The notes under the pieces were generated by a model that was not told the origin of the DNA, searched no databases, and saw only the letters and a list, made by a program, of their open reading frames with translations. From NCBI GenBank assembly GCA_029706075.1, contig JAINUG010000167.1, forward strand, positions 124,001 to 188,000: a DNA stretch of 64,000 bases, in the 5' to 3' direction. Source of the stretch: Aldrovandia affinis. Lineage: Eukaryota; Chordata; Actinopteri; Notacanthiformes; Halosauridae. Of the stretch, positions 1 through 12,161 are shown piece by piece. The position numbers were made by a program, and so were the translations under genes. How positions within the stretch are numbered: the stretch's first letter is position 1; each line of letters starts with the position of its first letter.

Positions 1-635
1 GATGGCCACTTTCCTCCTTGACAGGTGTGCAAGCCTGGTTAGCGTTTGCTAGAATAGCTATCACCTGTAACAAATCTTTACACGCTTCTGTAGTTGCAAT
101 GACTATGGCCAAACAGTGGCTGATGGGCACACTTGCCATGGCTGATCAGGTCCAGCTATAGTAGACTGTGTGGATCCATGAATTAGCGAATGCCTAAATA
201 CCACTATAGTAAATCTAGAATCAAATGAATGAATTTCCTTTCTATAAAAAAATGCTTGATATTTCTCGCTATCAGTTTGGTTGCCATGTGTTTACTAACA
301 CTACCTTCCATGCAGTGATGTCAAATCACTTAGTATACCTTTAAGGGTGAGTCAGGTATTGTGACATGGTGTACTTGTTTTTGCTTTGCAGGGCCATATT
401 AAAGACAAGCACCTTTGTTGTTTTTTTCTTCTCTTTCCGTCTCAGGTTTTTGTACCGTCAAGTAATAAATTGTGGTTACAGCCATTACAAAACCCAGACA
501 GGCAGATTTTTTTTTTAAGCCCTCATTTAATTTAGCATTCCTTCACGTTTTATGAGCAGGTGTTTAAAATTATGGGCAGGATGTTTATTAGAAACTTTTG
601 AAAGCAGAATTTCTGCTTACCTCTTATCTGACAAA
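1..635. other. Unique intergenic DNA
   Basis: I see no gene, RNA or recognisable repeat other than short T-runs. Confidence 0.5.
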
Positions 636-829
636 CAAACACACACACATACACACTCACACATACACAAACATGCACACACACACACACACACACACAT
701 CCGTGCAAATGTGCACACAGACGCACACACATGCACACACACACACACATAGAAACACACACACACACATAGAGAGAGACACACACACACATAGAGACGC
801 ACGCATACACACACACACACACACACACA
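636..829. repeat. CA microsatellite, interrupted
   Basis: About 190 bp of CA dinucleotides broken by AT, GAGA and GC variants. Long Cys/Val or His/Thr reading frames across it are artefacts of the repeat. Confidence 0.95.
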
Positions 830-1165
830 TGAAGCTGATAAAAAGGCACATGTATTTGTTGCTTTGTGAGACAAGCCTTGCCCTCTGTACTGGCTCAGGG
901 TGCTTTCCTGATATGGCACAGGCTGGAGGATTTCTGACCAATAATTATGCTGGCTTAGTGCGAGCAGTGGCACTCCCGCTCCCCATAAACCAAGGTGCAG
1001 GACCAAGTCTCCAGCAGCCCACTGCCCATCCTGATTGGGTGAAATGCAGCCTGGGAAGTGTGAAATCCCAGATAAAGCGCAAAGCCCAAACAGGCATGAA
1101 GCTCCTGAAATGAGCAAAATGATGGACTCTCTTTCTCTCTCCTCCAGTCTCCTCCAGCTTCGTTT

Positions 1166-1169
1166 GTGG

Positions 1170-1227
<58 letters not shown>

Positions 1228-1376
1228 TTGTCAATCTGCCTGACTCTGTCTTTGTGTGTGTGTGTGTGTGTTGTGTGTTTGTATTTGTCAATTTGTCTGA
1301 CTCTGTCTTTGTGTGTTTCTTTGTCCATCTCTCTGACTCCGTTTGTGTGTGTGTGTGTTTGTGTGTGTCAGCTGTT
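1166..1376. repeat. GT microsatellite with a degenerate ~45-60 bp minisatellite
   Basis: A pure GT run to about 1225 is followed by three related units, each with TGTCAATCTGCCTGACTCTG-like sequence and a GT tail. It is oriented opposite to the CA array 340 bp to the left. Confidence 0.9.
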
Positions 1377-2476
1377 ATTTCTAATCCTGGATTTTAAGGT
1401 TCCTAAATCATTGTGTCACACCAGTTGCCAAGTCGCTACGACCACACAGTGATGTTATATATTTATTCCCTTATATGTGTACTTATTCCCCTGATCCTGC
1501 CTTTGTACATGCAACACAACTTATTGTTCCCAGTTATTTATATGGTATTTTGTAGTGTAGTGGGTGACTTGCTCTGGTGTAAGGGCAATGGTTGTCAGTA
1601 ATGTAGTTGAATGTAAAATACGCTTTTTTTCAATACTAATCCATTGAACTAGTGAAATAATTACAGATATTAATGTTTTAGTGATTTTTCTGCTGTAGAA
1701 GTTAAATCGATTCCATGTTTGACGCAGGCCATTATTCCTACCTCTTAATCACTTCTACTGTTACATTCCCAAAACACTCTGTGTGTGGTTTAAAGAAAGC
1801 ACATGTTAACAACATAAAGAGACACAGGGCACGAAAGAAACTACTCTCCTTTTTACACAAATTATGCCATAACACAACAGTAAACCTTGTAATACTAAAA
1901 GGCAGGGTACAATTCAACTAAACGTCCCCTTATTAATATTATATTGATTCTTAAGGTATTTCTAATTGTTGTATTATTGTTGGTAGTGTTGTTATACAGA
2001 TCGATATTTTCCAAATAATTTCAACTTGTCTTGATCTATTGACACCTACTGTTTCGCCCAAGATCTCGCTCAAATCTGCAGACTACTGTTCACAAGCATA
2101 GTTCAGTGGTACAAATAATTATAGCATAATGGAAATCTCTGAAACTTTGTGTAAAAAAAAAAAAAAAAAGATAAGGTTGTCAAACATGTTAAAGAATCTA
2201 CATTTATCACCTAAAATATTCCTAATTAAACAACACAACTCAGTAGTTGGTGACACGTATCTTTTTAGTAAAAAAATATATTATATTATAGTTTTCCCCT
2301 TATTTGAACATACAATACAGCTCATTACCTATACTATTTATTTTATACAGCTTTCTTTGTTCATCAAGGATGTGAATAATTTTGGAGGGCACTGTATACA
2401 TACAAAAATTAAATGTTTCACCACTGGAACAAGGGTTAAGATTAACTGGAGCCAGTCTGAGGAGTCTATAAGATTA

Positions 2477-2514
2477 TATTGTATTGTATGTATTGTATTG
2501 TAATGTATTGTATT
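2477..2514. repeat. TATTG pentanucleotide tract
   Basis: Imperfect tandem copies of TATTG/TGTAT. Confidence 0.7.
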
Positions 2515-5456
2515 CATCAGTAGGTTCTAAGATTGGGTAATGCGACCAACCATGTTTCCTTGCATCGGTTGTAAATTCAGAAATGTCTGATAATTGGCAC
2601 ACTTTTCCTTTAATCCATTAAAGCCTGCTTATGCAATAGCTCTACTTTGTATATGCTTTTCTGGAAAGAGAAAGTTTGTCAAAAATGGAGCAGCAGGTAT
2701 TTTCTGGGAAGTATGTTTAAGTACATGCAAAGTAGGAAGGAGATTCGAATCCTAATCAGGAAGTCCCTGTTCCTCCAGTATCTTCCCAGAGCTTTATTAT
2801 TACATAATAATATATAATAATATAAAGCAGTTACTTTTCAGTATGTTTCCATTTTTACCGAATTCATCATATGTATGAAACATATTTTTTTATTGTCTGA
2901 AAATATAGTTTATTGTCTGATCCAATGTATTATCTGAGAGCCTAAGAGTAATGGCTGTGGAGAGAGGAATGTTTTCAAGACCCAGTCTTCTGCATTTTAT
3001 ACTGGTGTTTTAACACCATACAGGATTGTCACTTGTTTATTCCTTTTAGCCACTCATACAAAGCTTTGAATGGGAAAAGTGTTTCCACATGTGATGTGAT
3101 ACCACGGACCACCAGGAAAGATTTTCTTGATTAGACGGAAGTGTATTTTTTTTATTGGCCATATTGATGTGGCAAGTGTTTTCTTTGTTTTTCATGCACT
3201 GACCGAAAGTTAAAGGTTAGTCATTCCAGTTCCACTGAAATAAGTCCGAACTGATGTGTTTATGACTTAACATGTTGCTGTTGATCCCTTGTTATTAATA
3301 ATGTCCCTCTCTATTTAAAAAAAAAATCAGTACATATGTGTTATCATAACATACTGAATGTCTCCCAAAGCAAAGTTGGACTTGATGTTTAGCATTGTTT
3401 TTCCATGATTCCACAGTCATGCAGCTCACATGGCTTTGGTAGGGTCTATGGGTTGGACAGTGGGCTTACCAAATGGATTCCTACTTTGGTAGAGTAGAAA
3501 TCAGCAAACGGAAAGACAAGGGTGGTGGATTGTGCAGAATTGATTTGGCTTTCCAATTGTATATCACAGTTGATGTACAAGTTAAGTTAAAAACAAGGTA
3601 AACTTGAACAGTTTTGATGGTTTCATGTTGGTTACATTTGATTTAATCAAATACCACTTACTGTTCAGAATGTCATCATTCCAACAAGCAATTAGGTAAT
3701 TGGAGGCAGATGTTATGATAACATGTTATGTTATTGTTATGTTATCGGTAGGTGAGATTTAAAAATGGTAATGCTAAAACCATTTACATTACAAATAAAT
3801 TCACAATAAAAGTCATGCTTTGTGTTAACAAATCCACTATAATCTACTGTATACTAGCCAACAGCCTGCCGATGACCTGTTAATTCTGGCACAAAACATA
3901 TTCTGCTACAAGAGGCAGTGGAGTAATTCTTCAGAATGTGTTAGCCATGCAATTTGTTTCCACATCACCTCAGGAGAGGGCTGGAAATCGAAAACCAAAT
4001 TTTCTGGGGGTTCACATAAACACCAGTATGTACATTCTGAGTGCAAACAGATATGCAATGGAATTTGAAATTTGTGGCCTAAGAACCCTTGGGCAATATA
4101 CCTATTTATTCCACGTCTTATGCATTGGCACGCACTGCTTTTCAAGTGCGTGTAACGTCATGCTAGTTGTATGGCTCCAGCTCAGGACACCTTGGTTACG
4201 GCTGTACAGTGGAAAAGGGGCAGCAATGATCTCTGGCTTAAGGCTTCTACATGCTCAAATGACAATAATGTGACAGCAACACAACCAGGGCTCTGCAACA
4301 TTAATGCAACCTTTGCGACCTATGCAAGTAGGGTGTTGCATACCTAGCACAAAAATCTAACTCGCGACCGCATCGCAACCGATCACGTAGATGTTGTGCA
4401 TCATTGATTGGTCGGTTAGTCAATGGAGGCGGAGCTAGTCATAGTTTATAGGCCACAGTTCATCGAGCTAGTAGCTAACGATATAGATAGCTAGCATCAT
4501 TTGTTCGACACGGTATAAAATGAACCAGCTTCAGGAAACTTTGGCTGAAGTTCGAAGGTACAGGCTTTCATGAAAACTTTATCGACCTTGTTCAATACAT
4601 TGACACCTACTAGTGTACAGAAGTGTAAGGACACCATGTTGCACAGACTGCGCATAGCCTTTGCAGAGGTATATATTGCAGAGTGCTTGCAACATTGTTG
4701 CATTGCGCAAACTGCGAAGAAGTCGCACAAGTTACGCAGAAGCATGTAGATGCCTTTAGTGTCTCTTTTAAAGTGCCAGGCCTACCATCTGAAGGGCCCC
4801 CCTAAAAGAACAGCTGTGAGTTCTCAAAAGAAGACAGACGTTTGTTGGTGCAAATAGTGACACTTGTCAGTTTTACGCTCGCTAGTGTCGTAATTCATAT
4901 CCGCGGCGGGCAGCGGGCATGCAGGAGTAAGGTCCGCTGACGGTCGGCCCCCTACCAGGAGCAACAGCAGTTATCACCTTTGAGGAATGTTGAAGTCCTG
5001 TGTTAAATTCCCTGTGACCCCTCGGTGGAGAAGGTCAGGGTGTGAGAGTACCTGGGGGCCAATGGCCAGTGAGCATCAGGGATCCCCAGATCAGGCTTGG
5101 TTAGCCAAACTGACCCAACCCGTGGGCCAACTTCTCAGCTCTTCGGCATCCAAACACAATTTTTCAGGGTGGATTTGCAACACAAATGCCATTTTTTGTT
5201 CATTTAATGTGGTGATTTTTCCCCCTTGGTAATCCCCTCTCCTTTAAAAAAGACACTGTTACTGTACCTAAAGCTCTGCCATTCTCATAGATCCAATTCC
5301 TCATTTGGCTTGCTAGCCTTCAGCCCCGTCAATGTTAGGGCATTTACATTATTACCGCGTTTAATCGCTGCAGTTAATTCACGTCTCGCTAAATGTTTTA
5401 ATGTAGCTCTGCCACATTGTGCTGTGTTTTTAAACATAATTAGTTTAAAATTATGG

Positions 5457-5503
5457 CATGGCAGCTCCACCTACATAACACGGCAGTAGGTGGAGCTGCC
5501 ATG
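5457..5503. repeat. Perfect 18-bp inverted repeat (hairpin)
   Basis: The arms 5457-5474 (CATGGCAGCTCCACCTAC) and 5486-5503 are exact reverse complements, separated by 11 nt. The loop starts ATAACA and the right arm is followed by TGTTAT, so an alternative pairing also exists. The function is unknown. It could be the core of a small inverted-repeat element or a transcribed hairpin. Confidence 0.8.
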
Positions 5504-5639
5504 TGTTATCGGGGCTTCGACATGTTCAATGCACCAGTGAATGACAGCACAATATGTGGTCCATGTAGCCTCAGCCTCCATCAGAATTTATTCGTTTCTA
5601 TGAAGGTCTGTGGCACTGCATCTTCAAATGTCTATTGCT

Positions 5640-5767
5640 GTATTACTATAATGATTTCTTGCGCGAACAATGATTGATGCTACCATCTATAAATGCACAT
5701 GTTGTAAGTCACTCTGGATGACAGCGTCTGCTAAATGCCTAAAATGTAAAATGTAAAAATGTAAAGT
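5640..5767 (+). mobile_element. L2-clade LINE 3' end (UnaL2-like tail)
   Basis: The sequence AATGCACATGTTGTAAGTCA leads into a CTCTGGATGACAGCGTCTGC stem-loop, then AAAATGTAAAATGTAAA. It matches the 3' end of the 2-kb L2 copy at 25546-27533. This is the conserved tail shared by eel UnaL2 and UnaSINE1, which is recognised by the LINE reverse transcriptase. The copy is strongly 5'-truncated. Confidence 0.75.
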
Positions 5768-7508
5768 AAGTGATTGCACTTCTGAGACTGGAGGTTGGTG
5801 ATTTGTTTTGCGTAGCACAGATTTTGTGGAATGCGATCGTCCAAGTACACTTGCTGGGAGTTCTACCCAGAAGCTACCATTCCAGGGGAACCAGCCTGTG
5901 CAGACAGCATGTGGTAGAGGATCCCCGTGGGCGGTGAGCGGCTAGATCATCCTCCACTGCAGGGAGACGCCACTGTGACTCAGTGTGGCACGCGTCTGTG
6001 GAGTTAGGCCCATTGCACCCAACCTGGCTTCCTCCAGCACGCCAGGCTGATGCTGAGTTGGCACACCTCACTGGCTGGCGATTGTCCGAAGACGTCTCGG
6101 AGGACTCGGCGCATTCTGCCGGTGTTGGCTAGTCGGAGTGGTGTGCCTTGGGAAGGGGTTTGTGGAGCCAACCTTCGACATGGTCGGCAGCGTGCCTTGC
6201 GATTCAGAAAAACCCTGGCAACGAAATAAATAGTCCGTTTTTAATAAGTAAACATTAATAGAACTCGTTCCCTGGCTAACTACTACAGTAAGCCTGCTTA
6301 TGTAGTGCAGCGATGATAATGTGAAGCTGGAAAAATAGTTTTTACTTTTCTGTGATGAGAAATTGTTCAGCTACTGAACGCTGAAACACAGCTAACTGTC
6401 TCAGTACTAAATATTTATACCAGACAGAAATAGCATTTGAGCCATGTTGGTGTGTAAATTATTTTTTGTTAATATATGTCACACATGTCATTGCTGACTG
6501 GCTGACTTGTTCTTTCAAAAGTCAAAGGGTGTATACCATTGCGCTCAACCGGTCTGACGTCTTATTAGGCAGGTTAGGTGCGCATAACCAAAATAGAATA
6601 ATTGCCAAAATTGAGAGGATGGTTCACACTCAGAAAAGAAGGTCCTTAGACTCAAAAAGTTATTTTCAGTAATTTTAATCCATTTAGGCACAGAGCAGAA
6701 AACACAAACGTTTCGGCAACTAGGCCTTCGTCAGTGTGCAATGAAGTTGTCTGAATTTTGGCAGCTATGTATGCTGCAACCAATTATGCAATTAAGCGAT
6801 TAGTGAATCTTTCCAAAATCTTCAAACGAAGGTTGTTGATCGTCCTCAGTGTTGATTTTTACACACTCTGGTCTGGATCTCCCTCCTTCTCTCTCACACA
6901 CTTTAATCTCTATGTGACTCACCAAGCTACTGTTCTGAATAATATATTTTTTAAATGATATTGGGGCGCAAAAACAGTTATTTAGGGGCATAAACAATAA
7001 ACATTCTAACCCTAAAAATCGAGGGGAATTTATATGTTTGTCAAGCACTGAGTTTATTTTTAATTTTTTCAGTATCGTTGCTCTGGCTTGTCTCAGGGTC
7101 CGCTGGCCGCCTGCTTTAATGCACGGTTCACTTGGTGCATGTCCTGTTTAAACGCTGAAGCGTTCGAACTGCTGTGCGGTTAAATGAGCGAAACTCTGCA
7201 GCACACCTGTGACTCCCAGAGTTTTGTCGCTTGTCAGAAGTCCTCATATCCATGATGTGCTACAGTGTGAGCTCGGTGGCTCTCTGACCTTCTGCCATGC
7301 CTCTGGTGTCCAGGCTAGCTGCTGAGCCCTGTCCTCCGTGGTTGGCGTTAAGCTGCATATTAATTAACCGTACCAGGATGGCAGTCACCCTTGAATGGGA
7401 GGGCTTTATACGTTGTGACAACCCCCCCCAAAAAAATCCCTGCAGTTTCATCAGATCGACGGCGTCAAACAGGCCTGTGCCCGTCAAGGTGTCCTCATCA
7501 GTACCTTG
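5768..7508. other. Intergenic DNA with a GC-rich block
   Basis: The block at about 5870-6220 is GC-rich and looks like an old unclassified repeat. The stretch at 6660-6745 (ACGTTTCGGCAACTAGGCCT) resembles a common fish repeat end, but I could not assign it. No gene is supported. Confidence 0.4.
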
Positions 7509-7667
7509 GTGGTTCTGTGTGGCTTAGTTGGTAGAGCACAGTGTTGGCAACGCTTAGGTTGTGGGTTCAATTCCCACTGGGACCACATATACTGAAAAAT
7601 GTATACATTCACTACTGTAAGTCGCTTTGGATAGAAGCGTCTGCTAAATGGCATATATTATATTATC
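7509..7667 (+). mobile_element. HpaI-like tRNA-derived SINE
   Basis: The head contains an A-box-like TGGCTTAGTTGGTAGAGCA and a B-box GGGTTCAATTCC, as in the salmonid HpaI SINE. The tail GTCGCTTTGGATAGAAGCGT followed by CTGCTAAATGGCA is the LINE-derived 3' end. The length of about 160 bp is near full size. It is not a functional tRNA gene. Confidence 0.85.
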
Positions 7668-10600
7668 ATCCTCCTCCTCCCCACGTCCTGATTCTTACAG
7701 TTAATCATTTTATCATAGACAACCTTCCACATAACCCCCACCCACCCCTTTCAGTCACAGCGAGGCCATCAATGAGGGAGATGTTTAAGCGAAGCACCTG
7801 ATTTGTTTTGTGGTTATTTTACTTTTTTTTAAGCTGTGAATACACTGTGGTGCTCTCTGAAACAGGACTTGAACTCCATTGTTGCTATGGAACAAGAACC
7901 CCAGCCAGCCTCACTCCCCCTTGCCCTCACTCCCAGTGCTTAAGATCAAGTGTAATAGCCAATGACATTGTTTAGTTGTTTAGGACCATTTTTAGGTGGA
8001 AAACCCATAAAAAGAGGCCCTGTCGCACCAAAGGTCAGAGCGGTAGGCTTTGTAGCGCAAGGGCTTATTTTAGTCCTAAAAGTTGTATTTAACTTTTTAC
8101 TGTACCAGCGTGGATGTAGGCCAGAAGTCACAGGCTCTTTGGGGTCCCCTCCACCTCAGAGTCGTGTGCTGGTCTGACCCGCCTTGTGCACTTCAATTGA
8201 ATCCACAAAGTGCCAATTATACATTGTGCGCTATTACGCCGTATTATAAACATTACGAAATGGTTTTTGGAAATTAAATAGACATTTGTTTGACACCCTT
8301 CTCCTCCAGGACATCGTTCTGTACTACACAGTCAATTCAAGATATTTAATTTGGAGGGGCGGGGGGTGAACCAATTAATTTAACTGTATTGTTTACATTC
8401 CGATTTCCTTTTTGTCTTCGAAAACCGGAAGTACATTTTAAACATATTTTAGAAAGAAAATACGGGTGCCCGTTCAGAAAACTGTGGAAAACTTCACCTC
8501 CATCTCCTCTTGCAGAGACACACAATGGCTGTTAATGTACAGGAACAGAAGTTTGGGTAGCTATCTGCAACGTTGATTTCCCCCTCACCATGCTAGACTG
8601 TGAAGACAGGCTCTGCTCTTAAGTGGAAGGCGTGTATTAATTGGAGAGAGGCTAAGTTCACATTTGCGCGGAGGACAAAGGCAATGTCACGCTGTCCTGT
8701 AGTGGGGCCCTGGGTCACCTTGCTGGTCGGCTGCCCCGGTACAAAAGGCCGACCATGTTTCCTCGGCTTTGTGCCGCCCTGAAAGGGGACCTCCAGTGAG
8801 AGGGGGCTTAATAAGCCATCGACTCTGAAAGGTGTCGGTCTGTTGGACGCTCTCTGGATTTTCGGCCAAAGCGCTGCTCTGTTTGCTCAGGGAGCCCTCC
8901 AGGTGGTTTCGACGCTCCCTGCGGTCTGCTACTGCATAAAAGGGGGCTCAAGGATTGTTGCACAGCATCGTTCTCTGTCTTGTGTGGCCTTGTTTGCTGA
9001 TGAGCACGTCGCTGCAATTCTTTCCTGGTTTTGTCACTTTTTGAGGCCGCTGTACAAAATGGTGGCTTTGTAAAGGCGCCATTCGTGTTGGCGGTGGTGT
9101 CTGCTGTTTGCCGTTCTTTTGTCGTCTATACGATTTTTTCTTCCTCTACCATAAGGATTATTCAATGGACCTATATAACGAACACAATCTATTATTATAA
9201 CTGGGTTCAGTTTAGGAAACAGAGGCTAATAATATTGTGCAGTGTTATATTGCATTACTGAGAAGACGTATTCAATGCTAGGGTTTATATTTGCTTATCG
9301 CTTAAGCTTGTCAAAGTACTCCTAAAACATGTATTGAATTTGTAAAGGTTTATAATTTTTTGTCCAGTACTTTCATGTGAATTGGTTCCAAAACCCAAGT
9401 ATTCTGATGTATTAAAATCAGTTTTAAAAATCTATTTCTTAAGATGTACTAAGGTATATCTGTACTCCATTCGTAAAACTGGGAAACCTAAGTGACAAAT
9501 TGTGTAATGTAGTCTTATACCCAGCAAAGACATATTGTGCCAAGTGATGTGCACAGCTTCTGAAACTGTTAAAGAATTAACTATAACTTACTTTGCACAT
9601 GCATCTAAAAGAAAGGAAATGGGTTGCGTGGGGGGGGGAAAAGGCCATAGAATATGTTCACAGCATAAAGCCCTGATCTGTTTCTTTGTTTAGGTATAAG
9701 ATTGGTCCCTCACACTGCGTGACTGTATTCAGTCACTGTTGCCTTCAGACACTGCCCCTCCTGAATGCACGTCAAACACAATTTTTTTAATCAACCAAGC
9801 CAGGTTCGCAGGTTCACAGTAGCCATTGTTCTTCTCATCCCTTAACATATTTTCGTTTGCATAATTTTCAGTTATTTGGTTGAAATAATAATACAAAAAG
9901 TGATTCTAGTCATGCCTTGTTTTAGTCCCAGGTGGGAATCTCTTCAAACTCTGCCTCTGAAATACCATTTTGGTTGAAATGGAAGGAACGCAAAAATGAT
10001 CAGAAGTGGTGGAGTTCATTTGGGGCGAGGCAAAAGAAACACGCACCCTAAGAGAAGGGGACAAAAGGCATTGGGGGGAGAGGGCCTTGGGAGAGCCTTG
10101 GCTCTCGTCTGAAGTGGTTAGGGCCTCTGCCTTTGTGGGTGTTATGTCCCTTGAGCAATTATCAGTGTGGGTGCACGTGTTGGAGTGTGTGACTGAGAGC
10201 GCGCATGGCAGTCGGTTCGCACTCTCGCCACTCCCCGTCCATAGGCTGACCAAAAAGGGGAGGAGTTCCCCGCAAAAGGAGCCACCCTTCCCCCGCCACC
10301 TCCAACGATGCCTCCCACCCCCTTCATGAACAATGATGGGAGTGGAGGGAGGGGGGAACTGCTTTGACATGTTTGTGAGGGCCGGATTCAGATATGCAGG
10401 ACAAAGCCACGTGTCCTGCCCTCGCCATGTAAAAAAAACCTTAGCAGGGGTTGGGGAGGGAGCAGTTACTGGGATATACTAATCATGGAGGCAACCTTCA
10501 TTTAATGGACTTTTGAAATTGTGTTCAATTTCACAAGTCGATAGGCGCCATCACAATGAGGTGGTGATCTCAATCACAGGCCTGGGGACCGCGATAGCTG

Positions 10601-11029
10601 TGAAACAAGAGAGGCTTTTGTGAGCGTTGGTGGGGCTCACAAAAAATATGAGCCACGGCATATTATGCTTTTAATCCGTATGCCAAAATGACAATTTCCA
10701 TTTCACAAATAGGCCACTGTTTATTTTATCTGTTCTTTGTTACCCCAGAAATTTGTAGGCAAAAAAAAATTATATATATATTATTTTTTCAAACTGACAA
10801 AGTTTGCTTGGCATCAGAAAACACCTGATCAACTCTTTTCATCGTTTTAATGGGTGAAATAACACATCAAGAGCAAGAACCAAATTACACGTCAGGGGCA
10901 CTCTTTTGGAGCGATCGATAAGCCGTATCAAGTAATGGAAAGGTGATTAGCAGCTGTCTTTTTTGGCTGCCTCTGTTGATTGGAGGCTTGTTTGTGATGC
11001 TGTAGCTGCAGCTGGAGCTCAGGGCCCGT
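7668..11029. other. Intergenic DNA without a supported gene
   Basis: Open frames on both strands are short and show no conserved domain. A GC-rich part at about 10000-10350 gives overlapping frames of low-complexity composition. I see no recognisable mobile element. Confidence 0.45.
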
Positions 11030-12161
11030 ATTCACAAAGAATTTTATCTTACCACTAGGAGTACTTCTAAATCGCACTAAAACCTTTTAGTTAGGAGTCC
11101 CACCTTAAAACCTATTCACAAAGCTCCAAAGACCAACTCATACTAAGGAATTCCTAGCTAAGAGTGAGGGCGGGGTTGACGTCGTTGCTAGGGATGATGT
11201 TGTTTCTCATGAACGAGCTTACTCAGAATGCCCACAGTGATTGGCTGATATAGGGGATGGGTCATCATAGAGAAATAGTTTTTCTGCTGCTGTTTTTACA
11301 GTAACAATTCCCTAAATCTTGATGCAGAGTTACAGTGAAGAGATAGACAACCATGTATGTTTTGGTTTGCTTTGTTTTTCATACTAAATGCCTTTCTGGG
11401 AGGCATGTTTTTAGAAACGCGACCGAATTAAATAGAATTGAAACATTAGCAATCTTTTATTTTTTTTTACAATAAATTCAGGCATAAGACCACCCTAGTT
11501 ACATCACCTAAGGCGTACTGAATCTAAAAATGTATTTTGTGAAATTTTCGAATAAAGATTTAGTGAAATAACTTACATTGAAAAACTGAAATTATCATTC
11601 ATTCGAAACACGCCTTTGGTCCCGTTATTTTTTTTTTTGCTGATCCGAAAAATGATCCGATGCACCCCTATTATATTCTAATAAAGATTCTAAAATACAA
11701 ATGTAGGCTACGTCGCTGATTTAACATGAAACCAAGAATACTGACTAGTCAATTGGTTACATGTCTGCATCTCGTAAACAATCAGAGGGTATCTATATAT
11801 AATATATATAATAGTATATATATAATACCCTCGCGATTGAGGCGGTACCTTTTTATGAGCTCTGTATCATTCAATATCTCCAGTGTTGACGCGATTGCGA
11901 CAACGATTGCCGGCTGCAGCAGATTTTCGGATCGCCGTGAGTAGGTCTTTAGCGACTTAGAAGTCCTCTTGGCTGCTTTTAACTTCTCCTGGACTTAGGA
12001 GCTGTTTTTAGCTCTCAAACCCTTTGTGAAATACTCTTATCCCCAAAATGTAGGACTCCTAAATTTATGAGTGACACGCCCATTATTTTTGGGACTTGCT
12101 CCTAAATTCCGGAGTTACGACCAACTTTTACCCTTAAAATTCTTTGTGAATACGGGCCCAG
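11030..12161. mobile_element. Non-autonomous DNA transposon with 25-bp inverted termini
   Basis: The left end GGGCCCGTATTCACAAAGAA(TTTTA) and the right end are exact reverse complements over 25 bp. Subterminal regions are related too (GGAGTNCTN, AAATTTAGGAG-type words). The 1.13-kb interior has no transposase frame. The GGGCCCGTATTCA terminus recalls fish PIF/Harbinger-like elements, but I see no clear 3-bp target duplication, so the superfamily is unsure. Confidence 0.75.

Larger units (their letters stand above)
1377..5639. other. Unique AT-rich intergenic DNA
   Basis: There is no supported gene. The stretch holds an A-run near 2150 and a TATTG pentamer tract near 2480-2515. A possible hAT-like terminus (CAGGGCTCTGCAAC near 4287) has no recognisable partner. 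A perfect inverted repeat at 5457-5503 is listed separately. Confidence 0.5.

Noticed and set aside
550-1452. Long open frames rich in Cys/Val or His/Thr, on both strands
   Set aside because: They read through CA/GT microsatellites, where all frames stay open. They have no domain or splice support.
4287-4800. A hAT element starting CAGGGCTCTGCAAC
   Set aside because: I could not find the matching inverted end or an 8-bp duplication.
7509-7600. A tRNA gene
   Set aside because: A- and B-box-like sequences are present, but the sequence is the head of a SINE with a LINE-derived tail. The tRNA fold is degraded.
9906-10370. 154-codon minus-strand frame
   Set aside because: It has a 107-codon frame opposite it in the same GC-rich DNA, and no domain or splice context.
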